From Chitinophaga fulva (GTDB lineage: Bacteria > Bacteroidota > Bacteroidia > Chitinophagales > Chitinophagaceae): DNA of 64,000 nucleotides. Within the stretch, counting starts at the first letter, position 1. The number at the start of each line of letters is the position of its first letter. Shown here piece after piece: positions 9,147 to 17,291 of the stretch. The stretch is from the NCBI RefSeq assembly GCF_012927205.1, contig NZ_JABBGC010000004.1, positions 660,485 to 724,484 on the forward strand, given 5' to 3'. The notes under the pieces are model-generated. The model saw only the letters and a program-made list of their open reading frames with translations. It was not told the origin of the DNA and ran no database searches. The translations under genes and the position numbers were made by a program.

Positions 9147-10010
9147 ATGATTACTACTATTAACAAGTATCTGTCGCTGGTAAAGTTCAGTCACACCATC
9201 TTTGCGATGCCGTTTGCACTGACAGGTTATTTTATGGCCACTACGAGGGGAGGAGGCAGTTTCAGCTGGACCACCTTCGGTTTGGTGGTCCTGTGCATGG
9301 TATTTGCCCGCAGCGCCGCCATGGCGTTCAACCGCTGGCTGGACGTAGACATTGACAAGCTGAACCCGCGAACGGCCAAAAGGGAAATTCCCGCAGGCGT
9401 TATTTCCCCACAGAACGCCATGTTCTTCATCCTGGTCAATGTGATGTTGTTTATACTGACCACCTGGTTTATCAACCGCATTTGTTTTTTCCTGTCGCCC
9501 ATCGCGCTGATGGTAGTGCTGGGATATAGCTATATGAAACGTTTTACGGCCATGTGTCACATGGTATTGGGCGTAGGCCTGTCATTGGCGCCGATAGGAG
9601 CGTACCTGGCCGTAACCGGCGAGTTTGCCCTGTTGCCGGTACTGGTGTCTGTGCTGGTGCTGTGCTGGGTGTCGGGCTTCGATATCATTTATTCGCTGCA
9701 GGATGAAGATTTTGACAAATCACAACAGCTGAACTCCATCCCGGCGTGGCTGGGCCTTTCCGGCGCGCTGCGTTTCTCCGAGCTGCTGCATGTGATAGCA
9801 GCCGCACTGGTGATCACGATCGGTATGTATGGCCATTATCACTGGCTGTTCTGGATAGGAGCTGCCGTATTTATTGCCATGCTGATATCCCAGCATCTGC
9901 TGGTTAAACCCAATGACCTGAGCAAGGTCAATGTGATGTTTATGACCACCAACGGTATTGCCAGCGTGGTGTTTGCCGTTTTTGTCATTGCAGACATGCT
10001 GTTATTTTGA
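9147..10010 (+). CDS. UbiA-like polyprenyltransferase (probably menaquinone pathway)
   Basis: 287 residues with 8-9 hydrophobic segments. The first Asp-rich motif is NRWLDVDID (62-70) and the second DIIYSLQDEDFD (179-190), which bind Mg-prenyl diphosphate in the UbiA superfamily. Bacteroidota make menaquinone rather than ubiquinone. UbiA-like proteins of this size, annotated as 4-hydroxybenzoate-type prenyltransferases, are often the MqnP step of the futalosine route. That specific role is inference; no other mqn gene is in the window. Confidence 0.85.
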   Translation: MITTINKYLSLVKFSHTIFAMPFALTGYFMATTRGGGSFSWTTFGLVVLCMVFARSAAMAFNRWLDVDIDKLNPRTAKREIPAGVISPQNAMFFILVNVMLFILTTWFINRICFFLSPIALMVVLGYSYMKRFTAMCHMVLGVGLSLAPIGAYLAVTGEFALLPVLVSVLVLCWVSGFDIIYSLQDEDFDKSQQLNSIPAWLGLSGALRFSELLHVIAAALVITIGMYGHYHWLFWIGAAVFIAMLISQHLLVKPNDLSKVNVMFMTTNGIASVVFAVFVIADMLLF

Positions 10011-10017
10011 TATTTAG

Positions 10018-10069
10018 CTATTTGGTTATTTTAAAATTGACGTTGCACAATCCTCAAATAACTAAATAG
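10018..10069. repeat. Intergenic A/T-rich inverted repeat
   Basis: CTATTTGGTTATTT (10018-10031) is the near-perfect reverse complement (13 of 14) of AAATAACTAAATAG (10056-10069). It lies between the prenyltransferase and ruvX. Similar AAATAACCAAAT sequences recur at about 10636-10648 and 31846-31856. Confidence 0.6.
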
Positions 10070-10134
10070 CCCTTTATCTTAAACAGCTCCCCCAATATCA
10101 AAGTATCAAAATATCTAAATATCAAAATTTCGTC

Positions 10135-10548
10135 ATGGCGCGTGTAATGGCTATCGATTATGGAAAAAAAAGGACCGGATTGGCCGTGACAGACCCGTTG
10201 CAGCTAATTGCCAGTGGGCTTACCACCGTTCCTACCCATGAATTGATCCCCTATCTGAAAAAATATTTCGCAGCGGAAGAAGTGGAGGCGATCATCATCG
10301 GGGAACCTAAAAACCTGGATGGTAATGCCACCCATGCCACCCCGTTGGTAGAAGAGTGTGTCCGTATTCTCCGGAAGAACTTTCCGCAGGTCCCGGTAAA
10401 GAAGGTAGATGAACGTTTTACTTCTAAAATGGCCTTCCAGAGTATGATCGACAGTGGGCTGAAGAAAAAGGACCGTCAGAATAAAGGCCTGGTAGATGAA
10501 ATCAGTGCCACCATCATTTTACAGGAGTACCTGCAAAATAAAATTTAG
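10135..10548 (+). CDS. ruvX: Holliday junction resolvase-like RuvX (YqgF)
   Basis: 137 residues, typical YqgF length. It starts MARVMAIDYGKKRTGLAV, with the catalytic Asp in the RNase H-like first strand (AIDYGKKRTG), then IIGEPKNLDG and VDERFTSKMA, and ends with the DEISATIILQEYL helix carrying acidic catalytic residues. Family roles include pre-16S rRNA 5' end processing and Holliday junction resolution. The gene stands alone, flanked on both sides by A/T-rich repeat-like spacers, upstream of def. Confidence 0.93.
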   Translation: MARVMAIDYGKKRTGLAVTDPLQLIASGLTTVPTHELIPYLKKYFAAEEVEAIIIGEPKNLDGNATHATPLVEECVRILRKNFPQVPVKKVDERFTSKMAFQSMIDSGLKKKDRQNKGLVDEISATIILQEYLQNKI

Positions 10549-10650
10549 GCACTTAGATATTTATTTATTTTTTATTTTAATATTTAGATATTTAATAGTG
10601 GAAACCCTCTAAAATAGCCAAATATCAAAATAGCAAAATAACCAAATGTC
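10549..10650. repeat. A/T-rich spacer with iterated ATTTAGATATTT and CAAAATAACCAAAT motifs
   Basis: The spacer between ruvX and def is built of short iterations of ATTTAGATATTT on one side and ATATCAAAATAGCAAAATAACCAAATG on the other. It belongs to the same spacer family as 10011-10130 and 31787-31857. No gene is visible. Confidence 0.5.
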
Positions 10651-10651
10651 G

Positions 10652-10659
10652 TACCTTTG
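10652..10659 (+). promoter_or_regulatory. Bacteroidota -7 box upstream of def
   Basis: TACCTTTG matches TAnnTTTG and ends 27 bp before the def ATG. A -33 TTG is not evident. Confidence 0.5.
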
Positions 10660-10686
10660 CAGATCAATTAAAACCAGCACAAGATC

Positions 10687-11265
10687 ATGATATTGCCAAT
10701 TGTCGCATATGGGCATCCGGTACTGAGAAAAGTAGCAGAAGATATTACGCCCGATTATCCCCAGTTGAAGGAACTTATTGCCAATATGTGGGAAACAATG
10801 TATGGCTCCAATGGAGTTGGCATTGCGGCCCCTCAGGTGAACAAACCCATCCGTTTGTTTGTAGTAGATAGCAAACAGATCATTGACAACCTGGAAGACG
10901 ATGAGAAAAACGATTATCCGGGAGACGAAGGTGTCAAGGAAGTGTTTATTAATGCACACATCGTAGAAACCGGTGGCAAGGAGTGGGCTTACAACGAAGG
11001 ATGCCTGAGCATTCCTAAAGTACGGGAAGACGTATACCGCGACGAGACCGTGACCCTTTCTTATGTAAACGAAAATTTTGAACCGCAGCAGAAAACCTTC
11101 AGTGGCGTTACTGCCCGCGTTATCCTGCATGAATATGACCACATCGATGGCAAGTTGTTCATCGATCATCTCAAGCCGCTGAAACGCAGGATGTTGAAGA
11201 GCAAACTGGATGATATTACCAAAGGAAAGATAAGGGTAGATTACAAAATGACGTTCCCGAAATAG
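10687..11265 (+). CDS. def: Peptide deformylase
   Basis: 192 residues. All three deformylase motifs are present: GVGIAAPQ (43-50), EGCLSIP (104-110) with the metal-binding Cys, and HEYDH (148-152) with two metal His and the catalytic Glu. It removes the formyl group from nascent N-terminal Met at the ribosome. It follows ruvX and has its own likely -7 promoter box. Confidence 0.97.
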   Translation: MILPIVAYGHPVLRKVAEDITPDYPQLKELIANMWETMYGSNGVGIAAPQVNKPIRLFVVDSKQIIDNLEDDEKNDYPGDEGVKEVFINAHIVETGGKEWAYNEGCLSIPKVREDVYRDETVTLSYVNENFEPQQKTFSGVTARVILHEYDHIDGKLFIDHLKPLKRRMLKSKLDDITKGKIRVDYKMTFPK

Positions 11266-11333
11266 GAAATAATTTTGTAATGTAAAGAAAACCCTTTATT
11301 TTGGTATTATAAAGACAACCATCCGTATCCATT

Positions 11334-11885
11334 TTGGGAACTACCTTATCATATACTGAAATAGAGCTCGTTCAGGGACTGCAAGCCAGGGATGAAAAAT
11401 TATTCAGTTATTTGTATGACCACTACTCCCCCGCGTTGTATGGGGTGGCACTCAAAATAGTTACGGATGATGCTTCCGCAGGAGATGTGCTCCAGGAAGT
11501 ATTCATTAAGATCTGGAAGAATATCGACCGATACGATCCCTCCAAAGGCCGCCTGTTTACCTGGATGCTCAACATTGCCAGGAATACCGCTATCGACAGT
11601 TTAAGGTCAAAAGCTCACAAACTAGACCAAAAAGTCCAGGACGTAACCAGCGCTAATCTCATGTATGAGCCACAACTGGCCGTACATCTGTCTGTAGATC
11701 ATCTTGGATTAACAAAGGTGATCGAAGGGCTTCCCAAAGATCAGCGTATTATTATCGATCTGGCTTATTTTAAAGGCTGTACACAGGAAGAAATCGCAAA
11801 GACCCTGGATATACCTTTGGGCACAGTGAAGACCAGAATGCGAAATGCGATTATGCAGTTAAGAATCCTATTAAAACAATTATAG
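11334..11885 (+). CDS. ECF sigma factor, copy 1
   Basis: 183 residues starting at TTG 11334; an in-frame stop at 11310 and no ATG between make TTG the best start. Region 2 is visible (LFSYLYDHYSPALYGVAL, DVLQEVFIKIWKNID, GRLFTWMLNIARNTAIDSLR), as is region 4 (LPKDQRIIIDLAYFKGCTQEEIAKTLDIPLGTVKTRMRNAI). The gene for its presumed anti-sigma factor starts 6 bp downstream. A paralogous pair follows directly, so this is a tandem duplication. Signal and regulon are unknown. Confidence 0.93.
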   Translation: MGTTLSYTEIELVQGLQARDEKLFSYLYDHYSPALYGVALKIVTDDASAGDVLQEVFIKIWKNIDRYDPSKGRLFTWMLNIARNTAIDSLRSKAHKLDQKVQDVTSANLMYEPQLAVHLSVDHLGLTKVIEGLPKDQRIIIDLAYFKGCTQEEIAKTLDIPLGTVKTRMRNAIMQLRILLKQL

Positions 11886-11891
11886 CACACA

Positions 11892-12770
11892 GTGGATGTA
11901 CAACGTTACATATCATCCGGTATCCTGGAGAGTTATGTGTTTGGGCTGCTACCCGATGCAGAACATGGCGAAGTAGAAACGATCGTCGCACAATACCCTC
12001 AGGTAAAAGCCGCTGTCCAGGAGTTACAGCTGGACAGGGAACGGTTTGTACAGTTGTATGCTATGGCGCCGCCAGCGGGCATCAAAGACCGTTTGCTGGA
12101 CATCATCCGGAAGGAAGAAACGCCGGAAGGCAACTCCCTGTTACCGGAAGAACTGCGTGCTCCCGCCGCTGCGGGGACTTCCCGGGAAACACCGGTGAAA
12201 CGTATCAACGGCCATAAATCTTCTACAGAAAAAATCTGGAAATATATAGCAGCGGCTATTATCCTGCTGTTCCTGGGAAGTGTTCTGCTTAACTTCTTTT
12301 TCTTTAGCCGCTCTACAGATTATAAAAGCCGCTACCAATCACTGGTAGCTGCCAAAGAAAAACTGGACGCCCAAAAGGAAAGCCAGTCGCTCACTGCTCA
12401 TAAGGAATTGCAGAAAGAGCTGGACATGCTCAAAGACCCCGCTTTTAAATGGATCAAACTGGAAGGTTTTGGCGCTAATGCCGGACAGATCGTAACAGTT
12501 TGCTGGAACCCCGTTTCCCGGGCCGTTTTCCTGATCGCCCAGGCATTACCAATGGCTCCCGTTGGTAAACAATATCAATTGTGGGTGATCCGCAACAAAA
12601 AGCTCGTGGATGCCGGCATATTCCATGGCGGCGCACAAGTGGCACAAAAAATCCAGGCCATGAAGCCGGCAGAAGCCGCAGAAGGCTTTGCTATCACACT
12701 CGAGAATGAAGGCGGCAGTGCTCAGCCAACCATGGACCAGCTACAGCTGTCTGCCAAAGTACAGAAATAA
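11892..12770 (+). CDS. Membrane anti-sigma factor (RskA-like), copy 1
   Basis: 292 residues starting with GTG. The cytoplasmic N-terminus (ISSGILESYVFGLLPDAEHGEVE, a helix pattern common in zinc-less anti-sigma domains) would bind the sigma factor. One membrane helix lies at ~115-138 (WKYIAAAIILLFLGSVLL). The extracytoplasmic part starts with a coiled coil (~145-170) and ends with an anti-sigma-K factor RskA-type domain (VCWNPVSRAVFLIAQALP, KQYQLWVI, LVDAGIF). Six bp separate it from the sigma gene. Release of sigma by regulated proteolysis is family knowledge, not shown here. Confidence 0.88.
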   Translation: MDVQRYISSGILESYVFGLLPDAEHGEVETIVAQYPQVKAAVQELQLDRERFVQLYAMAPPAGIKDRLLDIIRKEETPEGNSLLPEELRAPAAAGTSRETPVKRINGHKSSTEKIWKYIAAAIILLFLGSVLLNFFFFSRSTDYKSRYQSLVAAKEKLDAQKESQSLTAHKELQKELDMLKDPAFKWIKLEGFGANAGQIVTVCWNPVSRAVFLIAQALPMAPVGKQYQLWVIRNKKLVDAGIFHGGAQVAQKIQAMKPAEAAEGFAITLENEGGSAQPTMDQLQLSAKVQK

Positions 12771-12840
12771 TAAGCAGCAACTACGGGTTGTAATTGATTA
12801 ATCCGTAAATTGCTGATAATAAATACCTCGGAAAACCATT

Positions 12841-12867
12841 AGTTTACACGCTCGGCACAGTTTACAC
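12841..12867. promoter_or_regulatory. Direct repeat AGTTTACAC x2 upstream of sigma copy 2
   Basis: AGTTTACAC occurs at 12841-12849 and 12859-12867, an 18-bp period that is close to two helical turns. It lies in the 207-bp gap before the second ECF sigma gene. It could be an operator or a coincidence. Confidence 0.3.
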
Positions 12868-12977
12868 AGATTAGCAAGGTAGATATATTGATTTTTTCAG
12901 TCGCGGATGGCGCTACCTATGATGTCATGGAATGAATTCAACCAAATACACCGATCAACCAAACCTGGCGGTCTGTC

Positions 12978-13526
12978 TTGGATTATCATGTAACATATAC
13001 AGAAGCAGAACTGGTACAGGGCCTTCATGCCCGTGACCAGAAAATATTCAGTTTCCTCTATGATCATTATTCGCCTGCTCTCTATGGCGTGATCGTAAAG
13101 GTACTGAACGACCATACCCTTGCCGTAGATGTACTGCAGGACGTATTCCTGAAAATATGGCGCTATGCAGACCAGTACAATGAAGACAAAGGGCGCCTGT
13201 TTACCTGGATGCTGAACATCGCCCGCAACACGGCGATCGATGTGCTTCGCTCCAAAGCATATAAACTGGAACAGAAAATCCAAAATATTACGGACGACGT
13301 ACATCTAAACGGTGGGCCGTTAACCGTGTACCAGTCCGTCGATCATCTCGGTTTCTCCAAAGTCCTGGACAAACTGACCAAAGAACAACGTACCCTTATC
13401 GATCTGGCTTATTACAAAGGCTGTACCCAGGAAGAAATTTCCCGGGCACTCGATATTCCTTTAGGTACGGTGAAAACCAGACTACGTAATGCCATCATCC
13501 AGCTAAGAAACATTTTGAACAAATAA
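12978..13526 (+). CDS. ECF sigma factor, copy 2
   Basis: 182 residues from TTG 12978 (M-D-Y-H-V-T-Y-T-E). Strongly similar to copy 1 across the protein, for example in YDHYSPALYGV, GRLFTWMLNIARNTAID and DLAY-KGCTQEEI. Region 2 and region 4 are intact. The anti-sigma gene follows after 9 bp. Like copy 1 it uses a TTG start, a rare codon conserved after duplication. Confidence 0.93.
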   Translation: MDYHVTYTEAELVQGLHARDQKIFSFLYDHYSPALYGVIVKVLNDHTLAVDVLQDVFLKIWRYADQYNEDKGRLFTWMLNIARNTAIDVLRSKAYKLEQKIQNITDDVHLNGGPLTVYQSVDHLGFSKVLDKLTKEQRTLIDLAYYKGCTQEEISRALDIPLGTVKTRLRNAIIQLRNILNK

Positions 13527-13535
13527 ACATTTTGC

Positions 13536-14408
13536 GTGGACGCCCAATTCATCATATCGTCCGGACTGATAGAATTGTATACTGCTGGCCTGACTTCCGA
13601 AAAGGAAAGCCAGGAGTTGGAGGCTGCCATGCGTCAATACCCCGAAGTAGCCGCTGCAGTGGCTACCTGCCAGCGGAACCTGGAAGAATATGTGAAGCTT
13701 CAGTCCATATCCCCACCTGAAAGCATTAAAATACGCCTGTTGAACCTCATTAATACAGATCCCCTCACAATGGATACAGCAACAACCAATGCTAGTATAC
13801 CACAACTCACTAAAACTTCGCCCATGGAACAAACCAACGTCCTGTCAGTTCCGGAAACCAAAGGAGTTTCCTGGAAATGGATCGCTGCAGCAGCCGCCGT
13901 ACTGCTCATTGGCAGCGTCATTCTCAACTTTTTTTACTTCAACCGATGGAAGGAATTCAGGGAGTACAAAGACAAATACCAGTCGCTGCTCCTGTCTCAA
14001 AACTCCATCATCTCCAAAACCAACGAGTACAAGACCAGACTGGAACAACTCAGTGAATCCATGGGAATCATGGAAAACCCGAAAGTCATGAAAGTGGCCA
14101 TGCCAGGTACGCCTGCCTTCCCGACAGCCGTAGCAACGGTCTTCTGGAACCAGGATAACAAACAGGTATACCTGAAGGTCAACAACCTGCCAGAACCAGC
14201 TGCAGACAAGCAATACCAACTGTGGGCCATCGTAGATGGCAAACCGGTGGATATGGGCGTGTTTGAAATGGGCGATACCGCAAGCCTGCTGCAGAAAATG
14301 AAGATCACCGGCAAAGCACAAATGTTTGCCGTAACCCTGGAAAAGAAAGGTGGCGCCGTTTCTCCAACCATGGAGCAGATGTACGTAGCCGGAAAAATCC
14401 CGGGCTGA
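13536..14408 (+). CDS. Membrane anti-sigma factor (RskA-like), copy 2
   Basis: 290 residues from GTG 13536. Same architecture as copy 1: N-terminal cytoplasmic domain (IISSGLIELYTAGLTSEKESQELE), membrane helix ~112-135 (WKWIAAAAAVLLIGSVILNFFYF), short coiled coil (~140-170) and RskA-type domain (TVFWNQDNKQVYLKVNNLP, KQYQLWAIVDGKPVDMGVF). Sequence outside these blocks is well diverged from copy 1, so the two pairs may answer different signals. Confidence 0.88.
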   Translation: MDAQFIISSGLIELYTAGLTSEKESQELEAAMRQYPEVAAAVATCQRNLEEYVKLQSISPPESIKIRLLNLINTDPLTMDTATTNASIPQLTKTSPMEQTNVLSVPETKGVSWKWIAAAAAVLLIGSVILNFFYFNRWKEFREYKDKYQSLLLSQNSIISKTNEYKTRLEQLSESMGIMENPKVMKVAMPGTPAFPTAVATVFWNQDNKQVYLKVNNLPEPAADKQYQLWAIVDGKPVDMGVFEMGDTASLLQKMKITGKAQMFAVTLEKKGGAVSPTMEQMYVAGKIPG

Positions 14409-14460
14409 TAACATAAACCGCCGGCAGCCCCCGCTGCCGGCCCGTTTACGCTACTGACAA

Positions 14461-14512
14461 CAGCGGAGATAACAGGGCCATCGGCATCCCTGTTGTCTCC
14501 GCTGCTTTTTTT
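14461..14512 (+). terminator. Intrinsic terminator after anti-sigma copy 2
   Basis: A 17-bp stem (CAGCGGAGATAACAGGG at 14461-14477 with 14488-14504, one G-T pair) has a 10-nt loop and is followed by a T run (TTTTTTT). Confidence 0.9.
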
Positions 14513-14561
14513 AACGAATTCCTAACACCAGAAAGCTTACAGCTTTTCCCTAAATTGCAGC

Positions 14562-15512
14562 ATGTCACATTTTTGGAAAAGTATAGCCGCAACCGTTGTT
14601 GTGTGCTGCCTGCAACTTACACACCTGGCCGCCCAGGATACTGCCCGGTACAAGGGAATGACGGTTAACCTCGATGAAGTGATCGTGGAAGCTAAACGTA
14701 TAGGCTTCGACGTTAATAGTTTTATTAAAAGGGTGGAAGAAGACACTACCTTCTACCGCGCCTTCAAAAACCTGCATATCGTTGGCTTTCATGCAGACAA
14801 TGACATCCGCATCCTCGATAAAAAAGGACAGGTACAGGCCTCCCTTAACAGCAAAACCTCCCAACACGTAAAAGGCCGCTGCCGCAGCATGGAAGTGCTC
14901 AATCAGCAAGTCACCGGCGACTTCTACACCCGCAAAGGCAATTACAACTATTATACGGCTGAACTGTACGGTAACCTCTTCTTTACCCAGGGGACCGTAT
15001 GTGTGGACGGCAACGGGGAAACACCCGAAAATGCCGGCGGCGCCATGGCCCGGCATAAAGCCCAGCTCAAACAACTCATCTTTAACCCCGGTAAACCCGT
15101 GAAAGGCGTGCCCATCGTTGGCCCTAAAGTAGCCATATTCGATCGCGACGTGATGCGGTTTTATGACTTCTCCATCAGCGCGGAAAACTATGTGGACGGA
15201 ACACCCTGTTACGTATTTACCGCCAAAACAAAGCCGGACCTGGGCCGGATAGACCGTGGCGATGTGGTGATCGATGAGCTCATCACCTGGTTCAACAAAG
15301 AGAATTTTGAAATCGTGGGCCGTAAATACGCCCTGTCCTATAAGACGATGCTGTTTGATTTTAACGTGAAGATGAATGTGCAGATGACCAAACAGTTTGG
15401 TCTGCTGATACCCGCCCTGGTGACCTACAACGGTACCTGGGACGTGGCGTTCAAAAAGCGGGAAACGGCCGCTTTTGTGGCTAAATTCTATGATTTTAAA
15501 GCGGCGGAATAA
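14562..15512 (+). CDS. Secreted protein of unknown function
   Basis: 316 residues with a signal peptide (MSHFWKSIAATVVVCCLQLTHLAAQ). The mature part opens T-V-N-L-D-E-V-I-V-E-A, which resembles the entry strand after a CarboxypepD_reg-like domain of TonB-linked proteins, but no plug or barrel follows. Later there is FYTRKGNYNYYTAELYGNLFFTQGTV and a D-F-N-V-K-M-N-V segment. I do not recognise a family. It abuts the convergent gene at 15513 with no gap, and no terminator is seen between them. Confidence 0.75.
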   Translation: MSHFWKSIAATVVVCCLQLTHLAAQDTARYKGMTVNLDEVIVEAKRIGFDVNSFIKRVEEDTTFYRAFKNLHIVGFHADNDIRILDKKGQVQASLNSKTSQHVKGRCRSMEVLNQQVTGDFYTRKGNYNYYTAELYGNLFFTQGTVCVDGNGETPENAGGAMARHKAQLKQLIFNPGKPVKGVPIVGPKVAIFDRDVMRFYDFSISAENYVDGTPCYVFTAKTKPDLGRIDRGDVVIDELITWFNKENFEIVGRKYALSYKTMLFDFNVKMNVQMTKQFGLLIPALVTYNGTWDVAFKKRETAAFVAKFYDFKAAE

Positions 15513-17177
15513 CTAGTATAATATCGTAACCGTACCGGTCTTATGTACCGGGATGCGCGTATACACTTCGCGGTAATCCACAATCCATACATAGGTGCCC
15601 AAATCTGCCTGAAGGCCTTTCACACGGCCTGTCCAGCCTATCTGCGGATCGTTGGTGTAAAACACCCGTTCCCCCCAACGGTTGTAGATACTGAGGGTAT
15701 ATTGTTCTATCGGGCACCGGTACCGTGGCCGGAAGTAGTCATTGCGCCCGTCACCATTGGGTGTAAACGCATTCGGGAAATGTACGGTGCACTCACAATC
15801 GTGATAATCCACTTTTACGGAATCCACGCTTTTGCCACAGGCATTCCATGCCAACAGGGAATAGATGCCCGGCTGCCGTACAATGAATTGCGGTATGCTG
15901 GTGCTGTCCTGCCATTTGAAAGGTGCGCCGCCGGCGCCCACCACCGGGATCTGGTATACTTCGTTACGGCACAACAGGGTGTCTGGCCCCAAATTCACCC
16001 GCAATGTATCATTGAAAGACACATGGATGGTATCTGATGATTCACATCGCCCTATTTGTGCATGCACAAAGTAGTTGCCGGGTTTGGTGACATAATAGGT
16101 GGCCTGATCAGAACCGTCCTGCCAGCGGTAGAGACCATTGCCAAAATCGGCCGTCAGCACCAGGAAATTGCCGGTACAGATGGTGGTATCATTACCCAGA
16201 TTGAGTTTGCGTAACCGGTTGAAGTTGACAAAAATGGTGTCTACCACATTACAGATATGATTGATCTCCACCAATGCCCATATGTTCGCTTCATAGTTAA
16301 CCGTGATGGCCGGCGTAGTAGCGCCATTGCTCCATTTCCAGGCGGTAGCCTCCGGAACGGAAGGCGCCAGCGTAATGGATTCGCCCGGGCACAGCAGGGT
16401 ATCTGGGCCAAGGCTGAAAGGGTAGGGTGGACCGGTAAACGTGATGGTGATCTCATCATCGATCTCTGCACATCCTTTTGGAAATATGCGCACTTTATAG
16501 GTGCCGGATGTCCGTACATCCTGCACAGGCGTGGTGTTGCCGGTGTTCCAGAGATAGGTGCAGTTCTGCGCGGTGGCATCGAGCTGCAGCTGTTCACCGG
16601 AGCATAATACCAGGTCCGGGCCGAGGTCTACCTTGGGTATCGGCGTATAAAACACATTGACGGAATCCGGTATCAGACAACCATTGATCTTCACTTTATA
16701 GGTAGCCGAAGTATCTACCAGGATGGTAGGGGCTGTGGAGCTGTCCTGCCACAGGTAAGCAGCACCGGGTATAATGGGGGCGCTGAGGGTCATGGTGCCG
16801 CCCTGACAAAGGGTAACGTCCTGAGGGCCTAAGTCGTAGATCACCGGTGTAACGATCGTAATAGGTTGTGTGGTGATGTCCTGTACCCCATTGCGCCACG
16901 CTACCAGGGTAACGGTGTACGTGCCTGTTTGCTGGTACATGTGAAAAGCACCTTTTATCTTATCGGAAGTGTCTTTTTGGGCCGAAGGAGGATCGCCAAA
17001 ATACCATTTCACAGAGTCGATGCCCGCTGGTTGTTTGATCACAAAAAACACACTGTCCTGCACACAGGTGGACGATGCCGTGAAAGCGGTGATGGCTCTG
17101 GCTTTTAGGGCAACCGGCAGCAGGGCCAGCAGCAAAAATAAGATGCGAAAGGGACGACGTATTTGGCGGCTTCTCAT
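15513..17177 (-). CDS. PKD/Ig-like protein with gliding-motility C-terminal domain
   Basis: 554 residues. The N-terminal membrane signal is LFLLLALLPVALKARA. A PKD domain (VKWYFGDPPSAQKDTSD...GTYTVTLVAW) is followed by about five Ig-like modules that each begin DLGPD-LCSGE or NLGNDTTIC and contain YLW-DSS or WSNGATTPAI. The type B T9SS sorting domain ends the protein (HFPNAFTPNGDGRNDYFRP, IYNRWGERVF, DLGTYVWIVDY). A cell-surface or secreted protein; the ligand is unknown. No PorP/SprF partner lies next to it, unlike the first adhesin. Confidence 0.92.
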   Translation of the reverse strand: MRSRQIRRPFRILFLLLALLPVALKARAITAFTASSTCVQDSVFFVIKQPAGIDSVKWYFGDPPSAQKDTSDKIKGAFHMYQQTGTYTVTLVAWRNGVQDITTQPITIVTPVIYDLGPQDVTLCQGGTMTLSAPIIPGAAYLWQDSSTAPTILVDTSATYKVKINGCLIPDSVNVFYTPIPKVDLGPDLVLCSGEQLQLDATAQNCTYLWNTGNTTPVQDVRTSGTYKVRIFPKGCAEIDDEITITFTGPPYPFSLGPDTLLCPGESITLAPSVPEATAWKWSNGATTPAITVNYEANIWALVEINHICNVVDTIFVNFNRLRKLNLGNDTTICTGNFLVLTADFGNGLYRWQDGSDQATYYVTKPGNYFVHAQIGRCESSDTIHVSFNDTLRVNLGPDTLLCRNEVYQIPVVGAGGAPFKWQDSTSIPQFIVRQPGIYSLLAWNACGKSVDSVKVDYHDCECTVHFPNAFTPNGDGRNDYFRPRYRCPIEQYTLSIYNRWGERVFYTNDPQIGWTGRVKGLQADLGTYVWIVDYREVYTRIPVHKTGTVTILY

Positions 17178-17249
17178 GTTGTTGACATGGTAATGGCCGC
17201 TAAGATAATCGAAATATATAAATAAATAATAATAATTTAGCGTAAAATA

Positions 17250-17284
17250 AAAAGCCTCCGGAGATCGATGTCTGCGGAGGCTTT
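17250..17284 (-). terminator. Intrinsic terminator after the pseudouridine synthase
   Basis: AAAAGCCTCCG (17250-17260) pairs with CGGAGGCTTTT (17274-17284). Read on the minus strand it ends in a T-rich tail. Confidence 0.85.
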
Positions 17285-17291
17285 TACTATT

